DNA of 52,932 nucleotides from Obelidium mucronatum (Eukaryota; Chytridiomycota; Chytridiomycetes; Chytridiales; Chytriomycetaceae): the NCBI GenBank assembly GCA_025765595.1, contig JAIVFH010000197.1, positions 1-52,932 of the forward strand, read 5' to 3'. Positions within the stretch are counted from its first letter, which is position 1, and each line of letters starts with the position of its first letter. Positions 20,683 to 32,032 of the stretch are shown piece after piece. Made by a program: the position numbers and the translations under genes. Below the pieces are notes generated by a model, which saw nothing but the letters and a program-made list of their open reading frames with translations, was not told where the DNA came from and made no database searches.

Positions 20683-23600
20683 CTACAAAGTCAATCTACG
20701 ACCTCCCTTTCCACCTTCAACACCATATGACTTTTTAAGCAACGGAATCAAAACGTCCACAGGAACACCAGCCATCGTGATGCTTCCAGTCGGGTTCGGA
20801 ATAGATATCGGCGACCCATCGACTGGAGACGCAACAGTAATGTTCTCGGAAGTCTTAGCAGCACCACCTTCGGGGGCCTTTGCGTCAGCATCTTTTTTCT
20901 CCGCGGCAGGTGGGGCAGCAGCAGTAGCGGCAGCAGTAACATCTGCCTTCTTCTCTTCCTCTTTCGGCTTCGGCGGCTCAGCCTTCTTCAACCCACTCTC
21001 GGACTCTGCGCTCAGATCCATCTTTTTCAAAAACTCGGGCGTAACCTTCAACGTATCCGCCCGAATAACCATCCCGGTAGCCTGCTCCAAATTCTTTGCA
21101 ATCTCTTTCACCCGCTTGGGAATCTCCTTGATGATATTCTGCAACTGCTTCGGCGTGAACCCTGTGAAAGTTTCATTCATTGCCTCACCCATCTTCTTCA
21201 TCTCCGCCAAAGTCTGCTCAAGCTGATTCGCAGCACTCACAACACTTTCATCTCCCGTCAACAGCTTCTTGAAAATGAGTTCAAATTGCGGCATATCACT
21301 TTGCATGTACGCTTGCTTCTTGTCAAACCACTCATCCCACAGTTTTCGCTGCTCCAACGACTTTTCTTTTCCAGGGGGTTCAGGGAGATCGAATTTTTTG
21401 GTTGGCTTCGGGAAATGTCGCGTCTTCATGAGCGCGATTTCATCTGTCACGTGTTTCCGCGCGACTTCATCGAATCTGTACATGTGCACACGGGCTACAA
21501 TCCCACGACTCAAATCCGTATCATCGTCTTGGAAGGCCTCCTTGAGTTCATCCTCCGTAACATCTTTCAATTCAATATAGGTTGTGACTTCCATGTTTTG
21601 CCAGACAATGCACGGTTTCTTGGCTTGTCCATGGGCAGGGTTGATGACACGCACGCCGTCCAGCCATTTCCGGCGGATGAGCAGGAAAATGAAACTTCGC
21701 ACGGTTTTCGTGCTCTTGACGAGCTTGTCGAGGAGTTCTTCCACGTTTCCGTTGGGCGCTTCCATGAATCCGAGCAGTTCGATAAAGAGTTCTTGTTTCT
21801 CGGATTCGAGTTGCATGCGTTCTTCCTCGGGGGTGAGTTTTGGGACTTCCACCTTTTCAATCGGTTTTTGAGGTGGTGGCGCGCGTTTTCGGAGGCGGTT
21901 TCGGAGGTTGGGGTCTTTTAAGGCGTTCATTAGGTCGGATTGGAGATCTCCTGTGGGTTTCGGGGGTGGAGGTAGGGCTCCGCCTGGTGGGGGAGGTGGT
22001 GGTGGAGGTCCCATTCCTGGAGGTGGAGGTGGTGGGGGAGGACCTTTTGAAAAAAGATGGAAAGTTAGAAAAGACCGCCAAAAAACAGTATCGAGAATCA
22101 CTTACCACCCATTCCTGGAGGAGGGGGTGGTGGTGGTGGCGGACCTCCCATTCCAGGTGGAGGAGGAGGTGGTGGTGGCGGGCCTGTTGTATTCTGTTTA
22201 GTTCTACAAACAAGTATTCAACTGGAAACATACCGCCCATTCCAGGAGGTGGTGGAGGTGGTGGTGGAATACCTCCCATACCAGGAGGTGGCGGTGGAGG
22301 CGGAGGAATACCTCCCATTCCTGGTGGAGGAGGCGGTGGTGGTGGAGGAATTCCTCCCATACCAGGAGGTGGCGGAGGTGGTGGAGGTGGGATACCACCC
22401 ATGCCTGGAGGAGGTGGAGGAGGAGGAGGCGGAATTCCACCTGAATTTTTTGAGGTTATCAACAGAAAGTCCCACTCCATCAGAAGCTTTCAACTTACCC
22501 ATTCCAGGTGGAGGAGGTGGCGGAGGAGGAATTGAGCCAGTTTTAAACATGGGTGGTGGAGGTGGAGGCGGGGGTGGAGGAATGCCGCCTAATAAGAAAT
22601 TGAGGATAGAAGTCAGTTGAGATAACCATACTTTTCTCGAAATTATTACGAACCAGCCATTGATGGTGGAGGGGGTGGTGGAGGTGGCGGTGGAGGGATG
22701 GATCCGGTTTTCATCATTGGTGGTGGAGGTGGTGGTGGCGGAGGGATGCCTGAATACCAAAAAAACACATCAGGCAAAACAACACATCGAAAGTAATAGT
22801 AATTTTTAACAAACCAAGTGACGGAGGTGGCGGTGGAGGGGGTGGGATAGAGCTAGTTTTCGCCATTGGTGGAGGAGGTGGTGGCGGTGGTGGAATACTG
22901 GCACGTACTGGGGTCTTGACTTCCTCGACAACAGGGGAAGGAGTAGGGGGTTCAGCTGCAGGTGCAACAACCTCTTCTGGGGTAGGCACTGACTCAACAA
23001 CAGGAACGTTGTCTGTGACAACTGGAGCTTCGGGCGTCGTCGAAGCAGGTGGTGCTACAGTCGCCTTTGGTGAGGCCACAGGATCCATCATCCAACCTGG
23101 AACAGAAGGTTCCTTCTGCAAACTCAATCGATTCGCAGAAGCAGCTGGTGGCATGGGAACGGACAATTTTGGTGGTCCGCTAGATGGCAAAGGAACAACG
23201 GCTGGACTATCCGCGAAAAAGTTGCTGGCAGCTGGAGGCGCGACACTTTGTTCTGCATGAACCACTTCTGATTCTTCAGCAATTGAAGGAACGGGTGGCT
23301 TTTTAGCAGCAACAACAGCTGGTTTCTCTTCTTCATTGTCGCTATTGTCGTCGGGGTTGGCAATCGAAAGTCCAAGTGTTTTTCTAGCAGGTTGAGATGG
23401 AGAGTCTCCAAGTGGCGTTGATTCCAGGAATGGGATCGATGGCATTGGGGGTACTATGTGGAGAATGAGATTGAGATTATGCGAGAGAATGAGAGAATAT
23501 CTGTGCGCAGGGTATAACTCCCCTCGCCTTCGGCGGCTAGATAAGAAAAAAACTCACAAATATCCATGAGAATACTCATTGCAGAAGCCCTAGTTAATCT

Positions 23601-25076
23601 TCTAGTCAACTTTTCCGCAGCAGTCGCAGGAGCCGAAGAGGAAAGTGAAGGAGGAGCGTTATACTCCAACGACTCTCTTCCACGACCACGACCACCAGAT
23701 ACCAGATCCTCTTCTTCTTCTTCCACCACAATAACATCATCGTTGGAGCCGAAAGGATTCAAAACAGAAACAGCAGATACAACATCAACGTGATGACGTA
23801 AAGAGCTTTTTGCTTGAGCAGATGCATCATCATCGTCGCCGTCGTTTGAAACAACTGAAGCCGAAGAAGAAGCTTCAAGGGGTTCCTCTTGACGCCGTCG
23901 AATACTTTCGGCTAGAGCAAGAGCATTGTCCTTTTCAGTTTTTTCCAATTGAGAGACCATTGCATCGAGATCGTCCACGAAACCAGTCATTGCCACACTC
24001 ATACGGATTCTGCTGCTAAACTTGTCTGGATTGATTGTTTTTCTGCGAACGTGGCTTGTAGAGGGACTGGTGGGACTGAGGGGATCAGTCAAAGTAGCGT
24101 TGCTACTGCTATTGGGCGAAGCGGCGGCTGGAGTAGTTGCTTCGGGAGTTGCGGCAACAGATGGTGGTGGCGTGATACTGGCGGTTGAATCTCGACGCTT
24201 TAATCGCAATGCTCTATTGTGTTCTTCTGAGCTGACTGGATTCGAAGCAAACGCATGCGCGAATGAAGGGGGGATGTTTGTAGTTTCGTCGGCTGTAATA
24301 GCAAACAGGATCTGTAGTTGGATAGCAGGTCAGATCACCGCTGTAAGTCACAGTCACCCACACTAGTACAACACAACGCACCTTGTCTTCCTTGCAGATA
24401 TCAAAGACTAGTTGTTCCTCGCTTGCTACGGCGCCGCTTCCCGTCCGTGCAGCCACCAGAACGACTCTGGCGCCTTCGTCCGAGGCGCTGGATGGATTCG
24501 CAGCCATCATCAGATCGGAGGCGACTTCGAGGGCCCAGTCGATGGTGCTTTCGACGCCCGCCTTGACCTGGCAGAGCGGCAGAGTAGAGAGCAGCATGAG
24601 TGGGTGAGGGCCAAACACACGAACACACAAACAACAACACGTACAATAAAAGTGCCCCGCGACGTCACGATGACAATCTCCTTCTGCAGCACGGGCGACA
24701 GCAGATTCGCCGAGCGCAGCAGCGGGCGCGTCGACCCCGTGGCGACGCCCGGCCGCTGCGACAGCGGCCTGGCCTTGGCGCCCAGCGGGCCGCCCGACTG
24801 CGAGACGCCCCGCGTTCGAACCCGCGCGGCGACGCTCGGCGCGGGCGCCTTGGGCTTCGGCTCCGGCGGCGGCTCGCGCATGTAGAGCGAGCCCTGCGAG
24901 AACGAGTCCGGCCGCACTACCTTGAAGTCCTTCTGGATCGTCGGCGGTGTCGATGCTGCCGATGCTGATGCTGATGCTGATGCGGAGCTGGTCGATGGCC
25001 GCGGGCGGTGCACCGCCGATGCCTTGCTGCGATCGCTGCGGCTGCGGCTCATTCCCGGCGGAGCATTGGCGCTCAT
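20683..25076 (-). CDS. Large polyproline (FH1-like) protein with possible WH2-like motif; probable actin regulator
   Basis: Nine exons (minus strand): 25076-24645, 24567-24382, 24311-23558, 23453-22815, 22749-22654, 22588-22499, 22440-22234, 22183-22106 and 22043-20683. They join in phase to give 1,280 aa. Order: an Ala/Ser/Arg-rich start; a globular segment (LQKEIVIVTSRGTF...EEQLVFDICKEDKILFAI) that I cannot name; an acidic/Ser-rich linker; a Pro/Val-rich linker; about eleven polyproline tracts of 7-9 Pro joined by GMGGI, as in profilin-binding FH1 segments; DLMNALKDPNLRNRLRKR, reminiscent of a WH2 or DAD helix; then an ~300-residue helical domain (ELLGFMEAPNGNVEELLDKL, VRSFIFLLIRRKWLDGVRV) and an Ala/Lys-rich tail. 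No FH2 domain is visible, so 'formin' would be unsafe. A cytoskeletal role is inference. Gene structure 0.85, function 0.4. Confidence 0.75.
22043..22860 (-). repeat. Repeated polyproline micro-exon block
   Basis: Four consecutive small exons (96, 90, 207 and 78 nt), plus the ends of the two flanking exons, each encode one to four copies of a (I/G)PPPPPPPPP-GMGG module. They are separated by introns of 49-72 nt. Every junction splits the Gly codon after Met in the same phase (G|GN), so the exons are symmetric and can be skipped or duplicated without a frame change. Confidence 0.85.
23525..23536. repeat. Lone copy of the OGDH-intron palindrome, in another gene's intron
   Basis: CGCCTTCGGCGG is the reverse-complement orientation of the CCGCCGAAGGCGG core clustered at 4190-4416. 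It lies within intron 3 (23557-23454, minus strand) of the polyproline gene, about 20 bases from the splice donor. Confidence 0.75.
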
Positions 25077-25207
25077 CGTGAAATGTTTTGACTTCGTGTT
25101 TCAGAAATTGGATGGACACCCCTTATGTTTTATTATTATTTGCATCTCATTTACACACAAACACATCAACAACAAACATCGTTTTTATTTTTAAAAAAAG
25201 AATCAAT

Positions 25208-26999
25208 TTACTGCTCTCCTTCCAGTCTCTGGACCTTTCCATCAAGCTTCAATTCATTTCCAGTCACTCTCTTGTAAATATCCTTCACGTCTTGACACAC
25301 TGTTTCAAAGTGGGATGTTGCATCGTAACTCTTTGAAATAAACACTTGGTCTTCTCTTCCATCAGCGATTGGCTCGTACAAGTCATCCACTGCAACAAAC
25401 TTTTCCAGAACTTGGCCCAAAAGTGCGATTCCTGCGTCACATTCTCTTTCGGGATTCGCAGTTTCCACAATTGTAGAGACGATAGCAACGTGGAAGTTTG
25501 GTGCGCACACAGAGTGAGCATTAGACACGTTTGCAATATAAATATCTGTTTGTATCATGAGTATTGCGCTTTTTTTTCGAGTAACACGAACTCACCATGC
25601 TGTCTCTTGACTTGGTTTTGTGGAATCACAATTTGTACAGAGTCAGAGTCACTTGTATTTGGAATTGGGTGGTTCAAGAAACAAATCACTCGAACAACCT
25701 GTCCAACCTTCTTGACCTTGTCGGAAAAGTAGCTTGGGTCACCAATCACAACCTTGGCCTTGGCGATCTAGATTATCGAAAAATAAAAGTAGATGGTTAC
25801 AAACCTTTCTTTGAAAACGCCATTTCAATTACCTCTCCGTCAGACTTGACTCCAATCACTTTTCCATTCTCGTACACAATTTCTTCAATCTTCTTCTCCA
25901 GCATATAAGTTCCTCCATAAATAGCGGAAAGACTGATGGTTGTGTATAAGCATTCCCCCCAACAACAAAACAAAATATTTTACCGAGCAAAACTTTGTGG
26001 CAATTCACCCAACCCATACATTGGGTAAATGTAAGGACTCTTTCCATATCTCGCCATGGAGTTCATGTACAAGCAAATCTTTTCATACGTTTCTTTAGCT
26101 GGCTTGGTCATGTACTCATCATCCAAGTGAAGCGCCAAAGCATGTCCGATAAAATCTTGAGTTCCTGGCTCAAGACCAAACTTTTTGTACACGGCAGTCA
26201 TGGGGACAACATTCAAGTCCAATCCTTTACATCGTTTCATGTCAGTCCAAAAAAACGTCGCACACACAAAAAAAAATAGAACACACACCTTGATGAGTAG
26301 CAGGATTATCAAAATTATAATTCTGAATAAATTCAAAGAAGCTTTTCGCTCTCCCCTTCTCAAACCACCCCATCAAGGGCGAAGAAACCGCCTCCGTGTT
26401 ATTCGAGGGGACTTTGGAGATTTTCCCGTCACGGTACACATAGGACCCCGCGATTTGACGGAACTCGAGGTATCGCGTAACGTCCGTGTGGTACAGAATG
26501 TTTGTGAATTCTCCAGAGGCCATGGCGAATTTGGGGATCAAGTCAACGTTGTAGTCGCGGTCGCGGCCGAGCATGGCGGGGGGGTCCATGCCTTCGCGGA
26601 ATTTGCGGTAGAGCTTTTGTTTTGTTTTTAGTTTGGTTCATTTTAATTGAAGGGGATAGTTAGCATGAATCCATTCAACTATTGGTGCGAGTTACCTGAG
26701 TCAAGTTCAAAGAAGCACTAGCTCCTCCATAGTAATCGTTTCTGTCCATATGCAAAACTGTTTTTCAAATTTTTGGCAAGAGGGAAAGGCGGGGGGAAGG
26801 TTTCGGGTTATATAAATCTCAACTGCATGTTTTTGATCACATACCTTTCTTGCCCTCGACAGACAAAAGACCCGAAAGGATACATTCAGTAAGTCCAGTT
26901 CCAAGCACAATCACATCGTATTGTTCATCCTGCCCAAAAAAAAACAGAAGGGGGTGAAATGGAGTTAATAACTTAACAATTACAGATTACTGGTGTCAT
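25208..26999 (-). CDS. GDI1: Rab GDP-dissociation inhibitor
   Basis: Eight exons (minus strand): 26999-26991, 26929-26845, 26757-26696, 26613-26289, 26224-25984, 25932-25833, 25767-25596 and 25545-25208. They give 443 aa, the normal GDI length, and all phases agree. GDI extracts geranylgeranylated, GDP-bound Rabs from membranes and recycles them. Seen: the N-terminal dinucleotide-fold motif [38 protein letters not shown], the Rab-binding platform segment [14 protein letters not shown], the [26 protein letters not shown] block, and the C-terminal [21 protein letters not shown]. Exon 1 encodes only Met-Thr-Pro before the first intron. That is inferred from a good acceptor just before DEQYDVIV and the only nearby upstream ATG. 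The start is less certain than the rest. Confidence 0.95.
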
Positions 27000-27577
27000 T
27001 TTGGCGGTCCTACACACACACACACACACAACCCATCATCTACTACTCCGCTCCACATTACAAAAAAGACCCCTCAATGAAAAATCCTTTGTTGAAACAA
27101 TGTCGTCGAGAGGTTCTGATAAATTGACAGCCACCCTCAGATATCACCAGCGCCCCTCCTGCTGCCAAGGGCTGAAAGCAGTCTCTTTCGATTTTTTCCC
27201 CCCATTTTTTCGATGTTGTCTTTCGCGATCAAACACTGGAGTCTTTGCGATCTGGTTTAGGGGGGCCGTTTTGTTTGATGATACCAACCATTTTTGACGA
27301 CTGTTTTTTTTTATTTAAATCGAAAATAATATAAAGAAATAATAATTAACAATGAAGTAAAAAGACACATCAAATCAGAAACACAATTAAAAAAATTAAA
27401 CTTTAAACACAGTTCCTAGTTTTTATCTTCTTATTTTGTTTTGTGGTCGAACGAGAGGGAGAGAGAACACGCGTTTTTTATCAATGCTTGAAAAGATATA
27501 ATAATGGAAGTAATCATGTGGTAAAGACTTTTTTATTATTTATTTTGTTTTCTGTCCGAAGCTGCATCAAAAATCAA
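27000..27577. promoter_or_regulatory. Divergent intergenic region between GDI and the fidgetin-like gene
   Basis: This 578-bp gap separates two divergent starts. It holds a (CA)n run at 27012-27030 just upstream of the GDI ATG, and an A/T-rich stretch at about 27300-27430 nearer the other gene. No protein-like frame or clear TATA element stands out. Confidence 0.45.
27012..27030. repeat. (CA)n microsatellite
   Basis: Nineteen bases of perfect alternating A/C lie 13-31 bp upstream of the presumed GDI start codon, within its 5' leader or promoter. Confidence 0.9.
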
Positions 27578-30500
27578 ATGTTGGCCAACACCAACCATCA
27601 ACAGCTGACACCACTCACCCAAGCAGCAATTGCTGACGAAACACTTTCTCGATCGATTGCCGACGGTGTCCTTGGAGACTGGCTCGAAGCTGAAGTTTCT
27701 GCAAAGAAGGTGTTTAAAAAAAACAGGATTCATTTTTGATATGATTCAACCATTGCACTCATCCTCTTTATCAAAAAAACAAGAATGCATCAGCTCACTT
27801 CAGAAACACTCCAAAACCACACAAAGCAGCTCTCGTCCTCAAGATTCGATCAATCAATGAAGAAGCAGCGACTATTTCAAAAACAGTCAAAACTTCAAAC
27901 CTCAAGAATCTGAGACCTTCCAATTGGGATTCTTCAAGTTATCGTTTGCAGGTGTTGTTTTATTAAATGTAGTTGGGTTTTTACGTTCATTCCTTGCGTT
28001 TCTAACCGTGTAAAAAAGAAACCACCAAGTAATGTCGCGTTGATCAATCCACAATTGTCATATGCACATCTTGAATCTGCTTTCCAAAGCCGTGCAGCTC
28101 CGTCAAAACCTGTACTTCCTCCACCGAATTCTCGTCAACCACATCCCAATCCAACAGTACAACAACCAAAACCAACCGTTTCTCCAAAGAATAATATATC
28201 TCAGCCGAATTCAATTCATGGCTTTCGTCCCACCCAACCTCAACAGTTCAATCATCAGTCTCATAAACCATCTGATGTTGCAGCACTTCCCTATTCCCAA
28301 ACTCGACCGTTACCGTCGACGATTGTTCAACAGCAAAGTTTCGAACAATCTTATTCATTGAACAGGCCCTCTGGCATACAGCAGAATTCATTTCCAGCCG
28401 CCACAAGGGCAATACCCCAGACTATTCCGACAATTCCACCTCACCAAGTCCAAAGACCACCAGTATACCAACCACAACCAACACCAATACAAACCCAACA
28501 GCAAAATAGTACACACCATCAACCGCAGCCTCCCCCTCCTCTACCTCTTCCAAAACGTGAGACCCAGTCTGTGTTTACAATGACTGATCCACTATCTGCT
28601 CCACCACCACCGCCACCGCCTCAATATATCACGCTTCCACCGCCGCCAAAGCCAGAAACGCGGTCATTTGGGATCCAAACTGATCCTGTTCGGTTTGAAT
28701 CGGAATCTAGTTCTAGCGTCTCTAGAAAAGTTAGTTTTTAGTTTTTTTCTATTTTGTCTTTTGAGGGGGATCTTATGCCGCCAAAAAAAAAAGCGTACAC
28801 GTCCAGACTCTGATAGTGACGATGATGATACTGTTGATATGGAACCCAAAAAATTTATTCCACCACCATCATCTCCAGCGAAATCCAAGCCTGGATTTAT
28901 TTCTGGACTCGCCAAAAAGGTTTGATACAAAAAAAAAACATGACGTGACTAAAACGTTATCCAAAAAAAAAAAAAATACCAGACTCTGGATGATAAAGCA
29001 AAAGGAATCAAACAACAGCAACCACCGCCTCAATCTGCATCAGCAGCAGCAGTTTCGAAACCAAGTGGTCTTTCGAAATCAAACGGGAAATTCAAAACTC
29101 CTTTTAAAACAGTTGAAGAGCCACAAGCAGAGAAAGGAGGGAGTGCCAAGTTGACCACGACGACAGAGAAACCGATTGATGATCGATTGAAAAATATTGA
29201 TCCTGCGATGGTGGAAGCAATCATGAATGAAGTTGTGGATGGAGGGAAGGATGTTTCATGGTGAGAGGGAGAACACTCTAAGATTTTATAATCTCGCGTT
29301 TGTTTACATATTGGCATAATTCTTTTTTGGTTTTGTTTTTCTTTTAAAGGGACGACATTGCAGGGCTAGAGCATGCCAAAAAAACGATTCAAGAAGTGGT
29401 TGTATGGCCAATGTCGCGACCTGATATCTTTTGTAAGTATTGCTGGGTGATTTATTTTGGATATGAATTGTTTCTTGCAGTTGGTGTTCGAGCTCCTCCA
29501 AAAGGCCTTCTTCTCTTTGGACCTCCAGGTAAAACCTTGCTCCCAAAATCATCTTTACACTTACTGGTTCTTTTTTTTTTCGTGTGTTTGATTGAAAAAG
29601 GAACTGGTAAAACTCTTATTGGGAAATGCATTGCAACCCAATCTGGCGCAAAGTTTTTCAGTATCAGTTCATCTTCACTCACATCGAAATGGGTAAGAAA
29701 AATACCTGAAAGGGGAAACCCCTTATCTAACGAGCCAAAAAAAAAATCATCGCAAATGTGGGAGATGGAGAAAAGATGGTCCGAGCCTTGTTTGCTGTAG
29801 CCCGTGTTCATCAGCCGTCAGTTATATTCATGGATGAAATTGATTCCTTGTTGACTCAGAGAACAGATGGGGAGAATGAGGCGACGCGGCGGATAAAAAC
29901 TGAGTTTTTGGTAAAAAGTCGGGGTGGGGGAAGGGGTTTCATTTTCTTGAGTCAACTAATGACGGAAGCTGTTTTTTTTTTTTTTGGTGGTGATGCTGGT
30001 GGTTGGATTAGGTTCAATTCGATGGTTGTGGTACTGATAGCGAGGACCGGATTCTATTGATTGGTTTGTTGGATCATTTTATTTTGCCTGATTAAGACGT
30101 ATGTATTCAATGAATGAAAACATGATTTTTCTTCTTTTTAGGAGCGACGAACCGACCACACGAAATTGACGAAGCGGCACGGCGGAGATTCCGAAAGAAA
30201 CTGTAAATATATCTATATATAACTGAGAATGGGGGTGTGTATTGATTTAATTTTTTAAGGTATATCCCACTACCCGAGCCCATTGCGCGAAAGAGCCTGC
30301 TGGATCGGCAACTATCGAAACAAAAGCACTGCCTTACTCCTCAAGAAACTGAAGCCGTCATTCAAAAAACGGAAGGATATTCTGGTTCGGATATGGACGG
30401 GTTGTTCCGTGAAGCAGCGCTAGGTAAAAAAAAGACTTCTGAATCTTTTTGCACTTTTAATTGACTTTTCGAACCAAGGCCCTATCAGAAGCATTGGATC

Positions 30501-30654
30501 CAAGATTCTCCAAGTTGCTGTCAATGACTTGCCTCCGATTTCTTACCGGGATTTCGAGGACGCGTTGACACAAGTGCGTGCAAGTGTTTCTGATCGGGAT
30601 TTGGACTTGTATCTCAAGTTTGATAGAGAGTTTGGATCATCATCTCGCGGATGA
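27578..30654 (+). CDS. FIGNL1: Fidgetin-like 1 / spastin-group AAA ATPase
   Basis: Thirteen exons: 27578-27709, 27784-27951, 28019-28729, 28794-28919, 28983-29260, 29350-29432, 29481-29528, 29601-29692, 29758-29910, 30012-30063, 30142-30202, 30260-30423 and 30479-30654. They give about 747 aa. The N-terminal half is a short helical part, then a long Pro/Gln-rich linker. The C-terminus is one AAA module: [20 protein letters not shown], Walker [16 protein letters not shown] (an intron splits it), [18 protein letters not shown], Walker [12 protein letters not shown], sensor/arginine-finger region [20 protein letters not shown], and a Vps4-like C-terminal helix. [15 protein letters not shown] favours fidgetin-like 1 (microtubule severing / RAD51 filament disassembly) over spastin or katanin. 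The junction 29692/29758 lacks an AG acceptor. Family very secure; 5' end less so. Confidence 0.9.
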
Positions 30655-30761
30655 AATTGCGGAATTATATATAGTATAAGTAATGCCACCACAAAAAAAC
30701 ACGACGTGATCAACCTATCAACCTATAAACCGTGATAATTGAAATCATTTTGAAATTTATT

Positions 30762-32032
30762 TCAAACCCAACCAAGTTCCTGCCAAATCTTTAACGTTTC
30801 ATTAGACTTGAAAATCAAACTCTCTACAAATTGTTGCTTGTTTCGGACGAATACATGACAATTGAATTCTAGAGGGTTCTCGGTCTGTGTTGCATCTTCT
30901 TTCAACAGCGGTTCTACTACCGCTTTGACTTCAGCATTAAGACATTGCACCCCAACCACAACACGAAATCGACCGTCAACAGCATCATCATCATCATCAG
31001 CTGAGCAAAAATTCAATTTGACAACCGGTCTATTTCCATTACACAATCCATCCACGTAACCCCGCATTTGCCTGGACAATGCCAAACGATTGTTCTCATT
31101 GACATCAAATGAATCCCATTTCTTCTTTACACAGATATGATGAGGAATCAGCTGTGCACCTTCACATCCAAATTGTAAAAACGCGAGCTTCTCAAGTCTT
31201 TGATAAACGACCATGTCATCAGTTGGTGGGATTTCGGGTGGGGTAGAATCATCATCTTCATGATCGTTCATGCAATAGTCTTTTAGATATATTCGTCGCG
31301 GTATGATTGACTCGAAAGTGTTTTCGAAAAACTGAATTTCAGAGAATAATACTAATCCGCGAAACATGATGTGAAGAAACTCGAATTGTGTTTGAAAGGC
31401 GAGAGCATTTTCTTGGGTTCTGAAACAAATGGTGAAAATAAACGTGTCTTTTCCATTGTATTGAAAGGTTGGGGTTGTTGTTGGGTGGTAGCAGTAGCCG
31501 CAATGATTGTGGGCATAAGTGTAGAGTGTCTTTCGGATTCTTTTCATCTCGTTTGGAGATGTAATTCGACCGCGGATAACATACTTCAAGTCGAGAGGTG
31601 AAGTTGATACTGGGGCTTTGTCAGATTAATTCGTAAGAAGTAAGAAATAAAATCACAGAATTCGATTCGATTCATTAGACATACCAGTCTTTGACAATGT
31701 GCAACTGTGAGGTAATTCAAACGTGGTGAGCGCTTACCAGGGTGTAAGTTTGGAACCACTACAAACAGCGCCGTCTCTTCTTCGCCATGACCGCTGCCTA
31801 CAGGACCCGTGATTCTGCGTGGCGCTTTCGCGGCCATGTCATCCTTGCTGTTGTAGACAGTCAACTCTACCGCAGAAAGACCCTTCAACAGCGCGTCCTT
31901 GTTCTTTGTCCAAACCGCGTCTCTGAAGTGCGACACTTTCGCCTCTGTGCTGATGGAGACAATGTCTGCACCGACCGCCTTGTACGCGCAGCCTTGGTCA
32001 TCCATCAAGAAGTAATACACGTCGTGAGACAT
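30762..32032 (-). CDS. Crinkler-type (CRN) effector-like protein with degenerate HNH-like C-terminus
   Basis: Exons 32032-31738 and 31609-30762 (minus strand) give 380 aa. The N-terminal ~100 residues (VYYFLMDDQGCAYKAVGA, VSHFRDAVWTKNKDALLKGL, VELTVYNSK, ETALFVVVP) fit the ubiquitin-like header domain of Crinkler/CR effectors. The C-terminal half has EGAQLIPHHICVKKKWDSFD and ENNRLALSRQMRGYVDGL, laid out like the AHLIP...NNRLALS..LHG.FDG core of an HNH-type domain. However, the first His reads Gln and the later His reads Arg, so catalysis is doubtful. No signal peptide is evident. Chytrids and oomycetes carry expanded CRN families, proposed to act as secreted or inter-organism toxins. The acceptor could instead be AAAG at 31615. 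Header call 0.7, HNH relationship 0.45. Confidence 0.65.

Noticed and set aside
22118..22480. Glycine-rich proteins on the plus strand (GGGGGGGG frames)
   Set aside because: They are the antisense reading of the polyproline exons and run through splice sites.
20683..25076. Formin, because of the FH1-like polyproline region
   Set aside because: No FH2 domain motifs follow the proline tracts; the downstream ~430 residues do not resemble FH2.
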